Assembly: GCF_001306175.1 (NCBI RefSeq)
Contig: NZ_LGKN01000005.1
Location: 434,001 to 498,000 of the forward strand
Length of the DNA stretch: 64,000 bases
Source of the DNA: Ardenticatena maritima
GTDB taxonomy: Bacteria; Chloroflexota; Anaerolineae; Ardenticatenales; Ardenticatenaceae
Direction: 5' to 3'
The position numbers were made by a program, and so were the translations under genes. The notes under the pieces are model-generated. The model made no database searches, was not told the DNA's origin, and was given only the letters and a program-made list of their open reading frames with translations. Below are positions 26,125 through 33,512 of this stretch, one piece after another (the first letter of the stretch is position 1; every line of letters begins with the position of its first letter).

Positions 26125-27399
26125 TTAGCGTTCTTTCCAGGGCTTCATTGGGTAGCGTAGTTCGGCAACCGCGGCTTCTTCGGGTGCGACGACAACAATA
26201 TTGCCGTCTTGAATCTGGATGGTGCCCATGGGTTTGGCGACGTTCTTACCGGTTTCATCAAAGTTGATGGGACCGTAGAAGGTCATAATGTCGAGGTCGA
26301 GCAGGGCCTGGCGGACGGCATCGGTATCGAGCGAGCCGGCGTTTTCGATGGCAACATGCAGGGCTAACGCGGTAGCAGTGGATTCAGCCGCTTGGTAAGT
26401 GGGTGGTTCACCCCACAACTTCTCATAACGCTGGGCGTATTCTTCCGCTGTGCCAAACCAGGGACCTTTCCATGACATCGTGCGTTCCCACTGCGTCGGC
26501 CCCAGGATGTACTCGGCATCAGCGCCCATTTCGGACACAAATTCGGGGTTGCTGGGTCCCACGGTGATGAGCATGGCTTTGGGCACAAAGTCGAGTTCTT
26601 TGGCGGAGCGGACGAAGAGCAAGGCATCGTTGAAGTGCCCACCGCCTACGAAGATGTCGGGGTTAAGGTCTTTGAACTTGCTCATGATGCCGCTCACGTC
26701 GGCGACGTCTTTCGGATACGTTTCAACCGCCAAGACTTCAATGCCGTATTCTTGCGCCCAGCGTTGCGCCCCTTCAGCAACACTGGTTGGGAAAGCAGTG
26801 TCCTCATACGCGAGCACCATTGTTTTCGCGCCCTTGTCGGCGAGGAGTTTCAACCCGGATTGGGTATAGTTTCCGGCGGGCGTGAGCACAGCAAAGAGGT
26901 TTTTGAAGCCGCGCTCAAAGAGTGATTCCGATGCGCCGTTGCCTTCAATCATGATCTTGTTGTACTTTTCGGCGATGGCGCTGGTGCTCATCGTCAAGCC
27001 TGAGGAGTAGGGCCCCAGCAGGAAGTCAACCTTGTCTTCAGTGATGAGTTTCTCGACAAGACGGGCGGCGGTATCAGGGTCGCCTTCATCGTCGTAGTAG
27101 ATGATTTCGACTTTGTAGCGTTCGTCACCCACTTTGATGCCGCCATATTCTTCGTTGACCCACTTGCGCCACGTTTCGTAGCCCTGGCGGGTATCTTTCC
27201 CTTCGCGGGCATATTTGCCGGTTTCACTCACCGCAGCGCCAAGGCGGATGACTTTCATCTCCCCGCTGGATGATTCGCTTGCGGTTTGCTCGCTTTGGGA
27301 GGCTGTTTCACTAGTGCTACTTTCTTCCGTCGGCGGGGCGGGGCAGGCGGTCAAAAGAAGAGCTGCGAGCAAGAGTAAAAGAGGGACAATCCGTCGCAT
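26125..27399 (-). CDS. livK: Branched-chain amino acid ABC transporter substrate-binding lipoprotein
   Basis: A 424-residue lipoprotein precursor. The signal ends LLLTAC (lipobox, Cys about residue 19), followed by a Ser/Thr/Glu-rich linker. The type I periplasmic-binding fold starts IRLGAAVSETGKYAREGKDTRQGYETW. FLLGPYSSGLTMSTSAIAEKY and KTMVLAYEDTAFPTSVAEGAQRW are typical of the Leu/Ile/Val or amide-binding class. AAAGGAGG precedes ATG 27399; the longer frame to 27501 has no ribosome site. The ligand could be a branched amino acid, an amide or urea. It is the first gene of the operon. Confidence 0.93.
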   Translation of the reverse strand: MRRIVPLLLLLAALLLTACPAPPTEESSTSETASQSEQTASESSSGEMKVIRLGAAVSETGKYAREGKDTRQGYETWRKWVNEEYGGIKVGDERYKVEIIYYDDEGDPDTAARLVEKLITEDKVDFLLGPYSSGLTMSTSAIAEKYNKIMIEGNGASESLFERGFKNLFAVLTPAGNYTQSGLKLLADKGAKTMVLAYEDTAFPTSVAEGAQRWAQEYGIEVLAVETYPKDVADVSGIMSKFKDLNPDIFVGGGHFNDALLFVRSAKELDFVPKAMLITVGPSNPEFVSEMGADAEYILGPTQWERTMSWKGPWFGTAEEYAQRYEKLWGEPPTYQAAESTATALALHVAIENAGSLDTDAVRQALLDLDIMTFYGPINFDETGKNVAKPMGTIQIQDGNIVVVAPEEAAVAELRYPMKPWKER

Positions 27400-27463
27400 A
27401 CAATCCTCCTTTGGATACTCGACGGGTGATACGAATAAACATGTTGATTGAAGGTGCAGGGGC

Positions 27464-27493
27464 ATTATATCAGAACGCAAAACGATTTTGCAA
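27464..27493 (-). promoter_or_regulatory. Candidate promoter of the liv operon
   Basis: On the minus strand TTGCAA (27493-27488), 18 bp and TATAAT (27469-27464), 65 bp before the ATG. The -35 element abuts the palindrome at 27494-27509. Confidence 0.6.
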
Positions 27494-27509
27494 CTACTCA
27501 TTTGAGTAG
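27494..27509. promoter_or_regulatory. Palindromic operator-like site between divergent transporters
   Basis: CTACTCA-TT-TGAGTAG is a perfect 7-bp inverted repeat next to the liv promoter and 90 bp upstream of the iron-type permease start. It is well placed for a dimeric repressor or activator acting on either or both. No regulator gene is nearby. Confidence 0.5.
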
Positions 27510-27598
27510 CAATATTATTTTCTTTACCAACAATCTTTTGTCTTTCAACGTGTTTTTATGAAAATCGAATGCATCACGTCTTCCAAGGAGCGGTCGGC

Positions 27599-29311
27599 AT
27601 GCAGCAAGAAGCGCAAAAAAGAGGTCGAATTACTTTATTAAAAGTATCGTGTCATTTGCTATGGGGTATCCCCTTGGGATATTTGTTGCTTTTTTATTTT
27701 TATCCGCTCTGGGCGATTTTCCAAACCAGCCTGTTTCCCGAAGGACGTTTCATTGCGGCAGGCGTGATAGCGCTCTTTTCGCGCCCGTACATATGGCGCG
27801 TTCTCTGGTTCACGGTTTGGCAGGCGGCGCTTTCCACCGGCTTGACCTTGTTGGTGGGGATGCCTGTTGCCTATGTGTTGGCGCGGTATCGTTTGCCGGG
27901 CAAAGCGTTATGGCGCGCCCTTTTGACCGTTGCGTTTGTGATGCCGACCGTCGTCGTCGCAACGGCTTTTGCAGCCTTGCTGGGGCCTTCGGGGTGGCTC
28001 AACCTCATATTGATGCGCCTTTTAGGGGTGGATACACCACCGCTGGTGCTGACAGGCACCATTTGGGCGATTTTGCTGGCGCATGTCTTCTACAACATTT
28101 CTGTTGTTGTGCGCCTTGTAGGGGGCGTTTGGGGGAATTTGGATGTTCAACTCGAACAGGCGGCGACCGTATTGGGTGCATCACCCTGGCGCGTTTTTCG
28201 TGAGATTACCTTGCCGCTCTTGCTCCCGGCGGTGGGGGCGGCGGCGTTGCTTGTTTTCCTCTTCTGCTTTACCAGCTTTGGCATTGTGCTGATTCTGGGC
28301 GGCGCGCGCTACGCGACGCTCGAAGTCGAAATTTACCGTCAGACAATTAGTTTTTTCAACTTACCTTTGGCCGCGACGTTGTCATTACTTCAAATTGCCT
28401 GCACCTTCGTCGTCATGGTGGCTTATACGCGCCTGCAACAACGCGCCAGTGTCCCGCTCCGCTTGCGCCGTGCGGCTGCTGTGGAACGCCCGTTGCGCGG
28501 GCGACGGGCGTGGCTCGTCTGGGTGTTTTTGGCGGCGGTGTTAGCGTTCGAGGTAGCGCCCTTGTTGTTGCTGGCGGTGCGCAGTTTGACGCTGGGCGGG
28601 GAGTTGACGCTTGAATTTTATCGCGCATTGAATACCAACCCAACACGCTCAGTGTTTCACGTGAAACCTTTGGTGGCGGTGCGCAACTCAGTGCTCTTTG
28701 CACTGGCGACCATGACGCTGAGCTTGGTGATTGGAACGCTCAGCGCCTACTTCCTTGTACCGGGGCAACGTGCGCGGCGCAGCGATTGGTTGCGGCGTCT
28801 TTTCGACCCGCTCATCCTCTTGCCCTTGGGTACCAGCGCCGTGACGTTGGGCTTTGGCTTTGTGATCGCCCTAGATGAACCGCCGCTCAATTTGCGTACC
28901 AGCCCGCTCCTGATTCCCATTGCGCACTCCCTGGTGGCGTTTCCGTTTGTTGTGCGTACGATTTTGCCCGTTTTGCGTGGCATTGACCCCCGCTTGCGTG
29001 AAGCCGCCGCCATTTTGGGCGCATCGCCCTGGCGCGTCTGGCGTGAAGTGGATGTGCCTATCGTCAGCCGGGCGTTGCTGGTGGGAGCGGTTTTTGCTTT
29101 TGCCATCTCCATGGGTGAATTCGGCGCGACGGCGCTGGTGGCGCGCCCTGAATACCCAACCATGCCTGTGGTCATTTATCGGTTTTTAGGGCAACCCGGC
29201 CAACGCAATTATGGTCAGGCATTGGCCATGAGCACCTTGTTGATGTTGGTCACAGCAACCGGTTTTCTCATTATCGAGCGCTTCCGGTATCGTGATATTG
29301 GTGAGTTTTGA
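27599..29311 (+). CDS. Double-domain ABC permease, Fe(III)/thiamine (FbpB/ThiP) type
   Basis: A 570-residue protein made of two fused permease halves, each with about six helices. Each half has an EAA-type coupling motif: EQAATVLGASPWRVFREITLPLL (about residue 185) and EAAAILGASPWRVWREVDVPIV (about 475). This duplicated form is usual for ferric-ion and thiamine importers. AAGGAG lies eight bases before ATG 27599; the frame opens earlier at 27569. The next gene, 25 bp on, encodes the ATPase, but no matching binding protein is present. The coding sequence contains a parS-like site at 28653-28668. The first 40 codons are more AT-rich than the rest. Confidence 0.9.
   Translation: MQQEAQKRGRITLLKVSCHLLWGIPLGYLLLFYFYPLWAIFQTSLFPEGRFIAAGVIALFSRPYIWRVLWFTVWQAALSTGLTLLVGMPVAYVLARYRLPGKALWRALLTVAFVMPTVVVATAFAALLGPSGWLNLILMRLLGVDTPPLVLTGTIWAILLAHVFYNISVVVRLVGGVWGNLDVQLEQAATVLGASPWRVFREITLPLLLPAVGAAALLVFLFCFTSFGIVLILGGARYATLEVEIYRQTISFFNLPLAATLSLLQIACTFVVMVAYTRLQQRASVPLRLRRAAAVERPLRGRRAWLVWVFLAAVLAFEVAPLLLLAVRSLTLGGELTLEFYRALNTNPTRSVFHVKPLVAVRNSVLFALATMTLSLVIGTLSAYFLVPGQRARRSDWLRRLFDPLILLPLGTSAVTLGFGFVIALDEPPLNLRTSPLLIPIAHSLVAFPFVVRTILPVLRGIDPRLREAAAILGASPWRVWREVDVPIVSRALLVGAVFAFAISMGEFGATALVARPEYPTMPVVIYRFLGQPGQRNYGQALAMSTLLMLVTATGFLIIERFRYRDIGEF
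28653..28668. other. parS-type centromere site (15/16), inside the permease gene
   Basis: TGTTTCACGTGAAACC differs from the Bacillus-type parS consensus TGTTNCACGTGAAACA only in the last base, and its 14-bp core GTTTCACGTGAAAC is a perfect palindrome. It is read through as codons for VFHVKP, so the site coexists with protein coding. ParB proteins of most bacteria recognise this sequence. Confidence 0.8.
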
Positions 29312-29335
29312 CAACAACAAAGGTGGAGAGAAGCA

Positions 29336-30433
29336 ATGCCAATTGTGGATAACTCATTGCTGTTTGTGGAAAACATATACAAGTCTTTTGATAACCAACC
29401 GGTTTTGCGCGATATAACTTTTGGCGCGGCTCAAGGGGCGATTGTGGCCTTGTTGGGACCGAGTGGGAGCGGAAAAAGCACGTTGCTGCGCTGCATCGCC
29501 GGTCTGGAACACCCTGATCGCGGGGCGATTTGGTTTGCCGGTGAGCGTATTGATACGGTACCACCGCATGCACGCGGCTTTGGCTTGATGTTTCAGCAAT
29601 ACGCTCTTTTTCCCCACCGCACCGTGGCTGAAAATGTGGCGTTTGGCTTGCGTATGCAGGGGTGGCCGCGCGAGCGCATTCGCCGTCGCGTGGCGGAAAT
29701 GCTGGCGTTGGTGGGGTTGGAGGGGTATGAAGACCGCGATGTGCTGGATCTGAGCGGCGGCGAACAACAGCGCGTGGCGCTGGCGCGGAGCCTTGCGCCG
29801 CAACCTCGATTGCTCATGCTGGATGAACCGCTTGGCGCGCTCGACCGTGCTTTGCGCGACCGCTTGCTGGATGAGGTGCGCGGCATTTTGAAGCATGTTG
29901 GCGTCACGGCGCTCTATGTGACCCACGACCAGCAAGAGGCCTTTGCCGTCAGCGATTGGCTTGTTTTGTTGCATGAGGGCCGCATTGTTCAGCAAGGTGT
30001 GCCCGAGGCGGTCTATCGCCGTCCGAATAGCCCTTTTGCGGCGCAATTTTTTGGGGTTGAGAATCTCATCAACGTGGTGCGATATGGCACACGCTCGGCG
30101 AATATGGTGGAAGTCGAAACAGCATTGGGGCGCTTGCTGGTGGAGTGGCCTGCTGAGATGACCATGCCGCCGCTACCGGTACGGCTGGCGATTCGCCCCG
30201 AAGCTGCGCATGTGGCTGAACATCCGGAGACAGGCGTCAATATCGTTCGCGGCGAGGTTGTGGAACGCTCGTTCCGGGGGCCATTCTTTCATGTGCGTGT
30301 GCAACACACCAGCGGCGCTTTGCTCGTGTTCGATATCACCACCACGGGCACGGATATTCCCGCGGTTGGTGCGCCCATCACTTTGCGGGTGCGCCCTGAT
30401 GGCATGTGGCTGGTGCCGGTTCAGCAAGCGTGA
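29336..30433 (+). CDS. ABC transporter ATPase, Fe(III)/thiamine/polyamine (FbpC/PotA) type
   Basis: A 365-residue ATPase with Walker A GPSGSGKST (about residue 42), FGLMFQQYALFPHRTVAENVAFGL (Q-loop region), signature LSGGEQQRVALARSL (about 140), Walker B LMLDEPLGALD and H-loop THDQQEA. A C-terminal TOBE-type domain (about 240-365) fits CUT1/FbpC-class importers. GGAGAG lies ten bases before the ATG. It is the partner of the preceding double permease. The stop codon's last base is also the first base of the 18-bp palindrome containing the perfect parS site. Confidence 0.93.
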   Translation: MPIVDNSLLFVENIYKSFDNQPVLRDITFGAAQGAIVALLGPSGSGKSTLLRCIAGLEHPDRGAIWFAGERIDTVPPHARGFGLMFQQYALFPHRTVAENVAFGLRMQGWPRERIRRRVAEMLALVGLEGYEDRDVLDLSGGEQQRVALARSLAPQPRLLMLDEPLGALDRALRDRLLDEVRGILKHVGVTALYVTHDQQEAFAVSDWLVLLHEGRIVQQGVPEAVYRRPNSPFAAQFFGVENLINVVRYGTRSANMVEVETALGRLLVEWPAEMTMPPLPVRLAIRPEAAHVAEHPETGVNIVRGEVVERSFRGPFFHVRVQHTSGALLVFDITTTGTDIPAVGAPITLRVRPDGMWLVPVQQA

Positions 30434-30449
30434 TGTTTCACGTGAAACA
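30434..30449. other. parS centromere site, perfect 16/16 match
   Basis: TGTTTCACGTGAAACA fits the ParB-binding consensus TGTTNCACGTGAAACA at every base and extends to an 18-bp perfect palindrome (30433-30450). It lies in the 49-bp gap between two convergent genes, 1.78 kb from the second site at 28653. parS sites usually cluster near the replication origin and nucleate ParB spreading and SMC loading. Confidence 0.9.
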
Positions 30450-30482
30450 TACGGCTGTGGGTGCGGTCAGCCGTGCGCGGGC

Positions 30483-31286
30483 TTACGGTTCTTGTTGTGT
30501 GGGTGCCGCCGCTGCATGCAGGCGCGCCAAATTGCGCGCAAGCGCCGTTTCGGCTTCGCGGCGCATATCCTCAAACCCCCATTCCAGAAGTGGATAGGCA
30601 AACGCAATCATGCCGAAGCCAAAGAGAAAACCCGTCACTGTGCGCAACAGCCAGTTCAGCGTGCCAACCCCACTGCCAACGTAGAAGTCCGGCGGAAACG
30701 CGCCCCCCGTAAGCCTGACCGCCCACGCATTCGTATCACGAAACCCCCAGCCGGTGAGGTCGTTGATGAGGTGCGACGTGCCGTCTATCGCCATCGGCGC
30801 CAGGAAGAAGAAGAGCAGCCACACCGGTAGAGGCTTCAATCGGCGCTTATGGCGCACCAATGCGTAGAGCAGCCCCGCTGTCAGCACGCCGCTGTACATG
30901 CCCGTCAAACGGTGGGCGATAGCCGCTTTGTACCCCAATTGTGGGTCGCCGATGAATGTGCGCAACGTCAATTCATTCGTCGGGTTGGCGCCATGCGCTA
31001 TCAGTGTTGGCAAATCATAACTTGCGAAAAAAGCACCCGCTTCCCCACCGAAAAAGTAACTGCGCTGGGGCAGTTGGTGGCATGTGAAGCCGTATAGCGT
31101 GTACAAAATGCGTGCCGGCGTCTCCAAGCCGGCTTGCATGAGCCAGGGCGTCAGATACGCGCCGCCCAGATAGAGCGCAAAAAAGCCGTTGAAGAGCAAG
31201 AGCCAATGCTTTGAAACCCACAGCACCAACCGCTGCATCTGCAAAGCGAGCCGTTGCGCGCGTGGAATCTGTGGTGTCGCCGTCAT
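30483..31286 (-). CDS. DUF2085 membrane protein (copy 2)
   Basis: A 267-residue protein with about six hydrophobic helices. The DUF2085 signature TLYGFTCHQLPQRSYFFGGEAGAF (Cys-His-Gln-x-x-x-Arg-Ser) lies near residue 90, and MAIDGTSHLINDLTGWGFRDTNAWAVRLTGG near 165. It is similar in sequence over its whole length to the adjacent upstream gene, so the pair is a tandem duplication. The function is unknown; the conserved Cys-His suggests a metal or redox site in the membrane. It lies 14 bp after the other copy and is the last gene of a tlpA-lgt-like-DUF2085-DUF2085 operon. Confidence 0.85.
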   Translation of the reverse strand: MTATPQIPRAQRLALQMQRLVLWVSKHWLLLFNGFFALYLGGAYLTPWLMQAGLETPARILYTLYGFTCHQLPQRSYFFGGEAGAFFASYDLPTLIAHGANPTNELTLRTFIGDPQLGYKAAIAHRLTGMYSGVLTAGLLYALVRHKRRLKPLPVWLLFFFLAPMAIDGTSHLINDLTGWGFRDTNAWAVRLTGGAFPPDFYVGSGVGTLNWLLRTVTGFLFGFGMIAFAYPLLEWGFEDMRREAETALARNLARLHAAAAPTQQEP

Positions 31287-31300
31287 GATTTCCTCATCCT

Positions 31301-32095
31301 TTACACGTTGGCCTGTAGGCGTTGCCGGGTTTGCGCTAACGCCGTTTTGGCTTCATCCGCAATCTCGCACATGCCCTCGTTCAAAAGTGGGTAGGCGAAC
31401 CAGACCACGCCAGCCCCGAACAAAAGCCCCGTCAAGGTACGAAGCCACCAGTTGAGCGACCAGAGTTGCGTGCCCGTGTAAAACTCCGGCGGAAACATGT
31501 TGCCGGTCAGCGCCATCGCCCACGTGTTCGTATCGCGAAACCCCCAGCCTGTTATGTCGTTGATGAGGTGCGACGTGCCGTCTATCGCCATGGGCAGGCT
31601 CATCAAGACAAGCCCCCACCAGGGAAGCCGGGGAAGGCGTTTCCAGTGCCGCACCAGCGCGTACAGAAGCCCCATCCCAAGCACGCCGCTATACTCGGCG
31701 ATACAGCGAAATCCCACCGCCGTTTTGTATCCCAGCACCGCATCACCGCGAAACGCCCGCAAGGTCAATTCGTTTGTGGCGTTGGCGCCATGCGCGATGA
31801 GCGTTGCGAGGTCGTAGGTGCTGAAAAAGGCGCGCATCTCGCCGCCGAAGAAGTAGGATCGGTCGGGCAGTTGGTGGCAGGTGGAACCGTAGAGCGTGTA
31901 GAGCACGTTGGCTGTGCGTTCAAACCCCGCCACCATCAACAGCGGCGTGAGGAAAATGCCCCCCAGAAAGAGCGCCCAAAACCCGTTGAACAACAGCAAC
32001 CAATGCCGTGCAATCCAATATACCCCTGTTTGCAGCATCAGCACCAGGTGGGCAAAGCGTCGTGATGATGGTGTATCAACCGGCTTTTGTTGCAT
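31301..32095 (-). CDS. DUF2085 membrane protein (copy 1)
   Basis: A 264-residue paralogue of the next gene, with TLYGSTCHQLPDRSYFFGGEMRAF near residue 90 and MAIDGTSHLINDITGWGFRDTNTWAMALTGN near 165. The helices and loops align end to end. Differences cluster in the termini and in the loop following the last conserved motif. Only two bases separate it from the Lgt-like gene, so translation is probably coupled. The function is unknown. Confidence 0.85.
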   Translation of the reverse strand: MQQKPVDTPSSRRFAHLVLMLQTGVYWIARHWLLLFNGFWALFLGGIFLTPLLMVAGFERTANVLYTLYGSTCHQLPDRSYFFGGEMRAFFSTYDLATLIAHGANATNELTLRAFRGDAVLGYKTAVGFRCIAEYSGVLGMGLLYALVRHWKRLPRLPWWGLVLMSLPMAIDGTSHLINDITGWGFRDTNTWAMALTGNMFPPEFYTGTQLWSLNWWLRTLTGLLFGAGVVWFAYPLLNEGMCEIADEAKTALAQTRQRLQANV

Positions 32096-32097
32096 GA

Positions 32098-32850
32098 TTA
32101 TTTACCTGAATTGCTGGATTGGTGTGATTCTGGGCGGTCGAGCATGGCGAGCAGCGCCAGCGCCGCCAGCAAAATCAGCCACGCCGCAAATTGTACCGCG
32201 CGAAAGCCCCCCGGCAAAACGGTTTGCGTGGCGCGAAACGTTTCGATGAGCATCCGCGCCCCTGCCAGCAACGCCACCCCGACCAGCGCCAGCCATCCAT
32301 CGAAGCGTCGGCGTGGCAGCCATGCCCACAGTATGGCCGCAATAGCAACCCCCGCCACGCTTTCGTAGAGTTGCACCGGGTGGCGTTTCACCCCCCACAA
32401 CACCACGCCCCACGGCAGACGGGTGGGCGTCCCGAAAGCGTCGCCGCTCAGAAAGGCGCTCAATCCCGCCAGCGCCCATGCCACTGCACCACCCACCACA
32501 AGAGCGTCGGCGGCGCGTCGAAGCGGCACACGCATGCGTATCAGCCAGACAACAAAAACGAGCGCCCCGACCAGTGCGCCCACGCGCCAATCCATATCAC
32601 GAATGTTGGGCGAAACCAGCAGGCGTGGCGAGTGCGCATACACGTCCCAAAAGCGGATCGCGTAAGCAGTGCGCGCGCTGAAAATGCCCGCCAGCAACGC
32701 CATAAACCCCGCGTTCCAAAAGTCATCAGGATCAAGGTTGAGGCGGCGGGCGGCGCGGTCGGTGGCGTACAGCCCAAACCAAAATGCCGCCAGGAGCACC
32801 AATCCGCGCGTTTGCAGCGCAACGGAGCCGACATTCAACACTGGCAACAT
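32098..32850 (-). CDS. Lgt-like integral membrane protein lacking key signature residues
   Basis: A 250-residue protein with seven or so helices. GTPTRLPWGVVLWGVKRHPVQLYES (about residues 140-164) is the well-known segment of prolipoprotein diacylglyceryl transferase. However, the usual preceding GGRIGNFINGE signature reads LAGLSAFLSGDAFG here, so the Arg and Asn are absent, and I find no H-x-G-G motif in the first half. Diacylglyceryl transferase activity is therefore doubtful. A role with the neighbouring TlpA-like and DUF2085 proteins is inferred. Confidence 0.75.
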   Translation of the reverse strand: MLPVLNVGSVALQTRGLVLLAAFWFGLYATDRAARRLNLDPDDFWNAGFMALLAGIFSARTAYAIRFWDVYAHSPRLLVSPNIRDMDWRVGALVGALVFVVWLIRMRVPLRRAADALVVGGAVAWALAGLSAFLSGDAFGTPTRLPWGVVLWGVKRHPVQLYESVAGVAIAAILWAWLPRRRFDGWLALVGVALLAGARMLIETFRATQTVLPGGFRAVQFAAWLILLAALALLAMLDRPESHQSSNSGK

Positions 32851-32868
32851 GGATTTCCCTCTGCTTGT

Positions 32869-33420
32869 TTACGGTGTAATGCTCTGCACCTTTTCTTCCA
32901 AAAACGCCTCACTCATAGGACCGCCAACGACCACATCTTCAATCATCCCATCAGGATGAATGAAGACGGTGGTGGGCAATCCGCGCACGCGGTACTGCTT
33001 CGCACCAATCTCGCCGTTATCCAGCACTACGGTTTGTGTAATACCCATCTCTTGCAAAAATGCACGAATCGCGTCCGGTGATTCGCCCTGATTGATGAGC
33101 AAGACCACCAATCCGCGGTCGGCATACGCTTGCGCCACGCGCTCGATAGCCGGCATTTCAAAGCGGCATGGACCGCACCAGGTCGCCCAAAAGTTCAACA
33201 CCACGGGATGACCGCGGAAATCCGCCAACCGCACGGTCTCGCCGTCCAATGTTTGCCCTTCAAAATCGGGCGCGGGAAAGCCGGCGCGCGGTTGTGCCGG
33301 TAGCGCCGCATCCACGGCGTCGGCGTTGGGCAGAGGCGGAATGCGGGAAACCGCCAGCCACGCGCCCCCCAGAAGAAGCGCCAGAACGAAAAGCCGTTGC
33401 CAAATCGTCATGGTTCGCAT
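32869..33420 (-). CDS. TlpA/ResA-type membrane-anchored thioredoxin
   Basis: A 183-residue protein. One N-terminal helix (IWQRLFVLALLLGGAWLAV) anchors it outside the membrane. The redoxin fold follows with FPAPDFEGQTLDGETVRLADFRG, the active site WCGPC (about residue 83) and cis-Pro in GLPTTVFI. It belongs to the class that reduces disulfides in cytochrome c maturation or serves copper-site assembly. GAGGG precedes ATG 33420; the frame opens at 33444. It is the first gene of the four-gene minus-strand operon, downstream of the copper ATPase gene and a terminator. Confidence 0.9.
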   Translation of the reverse strand: MRTMTIWQRLFVLALLLGGAWLAVSRIPPLPNADAVDAALPAQPRAGFPAPDFEGQTLDGETVRLADFRGHPVVLNFWATWCGPCRFEMPAIERVAQAYADRGLVVLLINQGESPDAIRAFLQEMGITQTVVLDNGEIGAKQYRVRGLPTTVFIHPDGMIEDVVVGGPMSEAFLEEKVQSITP

Positions 33421-33442
33421 GGTTCTTTCCCTCTTGCTTTGC

Positions 33443-33481
33443 AAAAACGGGGGCTGCCATGCACATGACAGCCCCCATTTT
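33443..33481 (-). terminator. Terminator hairpin between copA and the TlpA-like gene
   Basis: GGGGGCTG-C-CATG / CATG-A-CAGCCCCC forms a long stem with one mismatch. On the minus strand it is followed by GTTTTT, and on the plus strand by ATTTTT, so it can work in both directions. It separates the copper ATPase transcript from the tlpA operon. Confidence 0.85.
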
Positions 33482-33512
33482 TGAGGTATGCAACAGGCGT
33501 CTTCTTACACGC

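Noticed and set aside
29344-29352. TGTGGATAA box at the start of the ABC ATPase gene
   Set aside because: It is single, inside codons 3-6 of a well-defined gene, and not phased with other boxes; probably chance.
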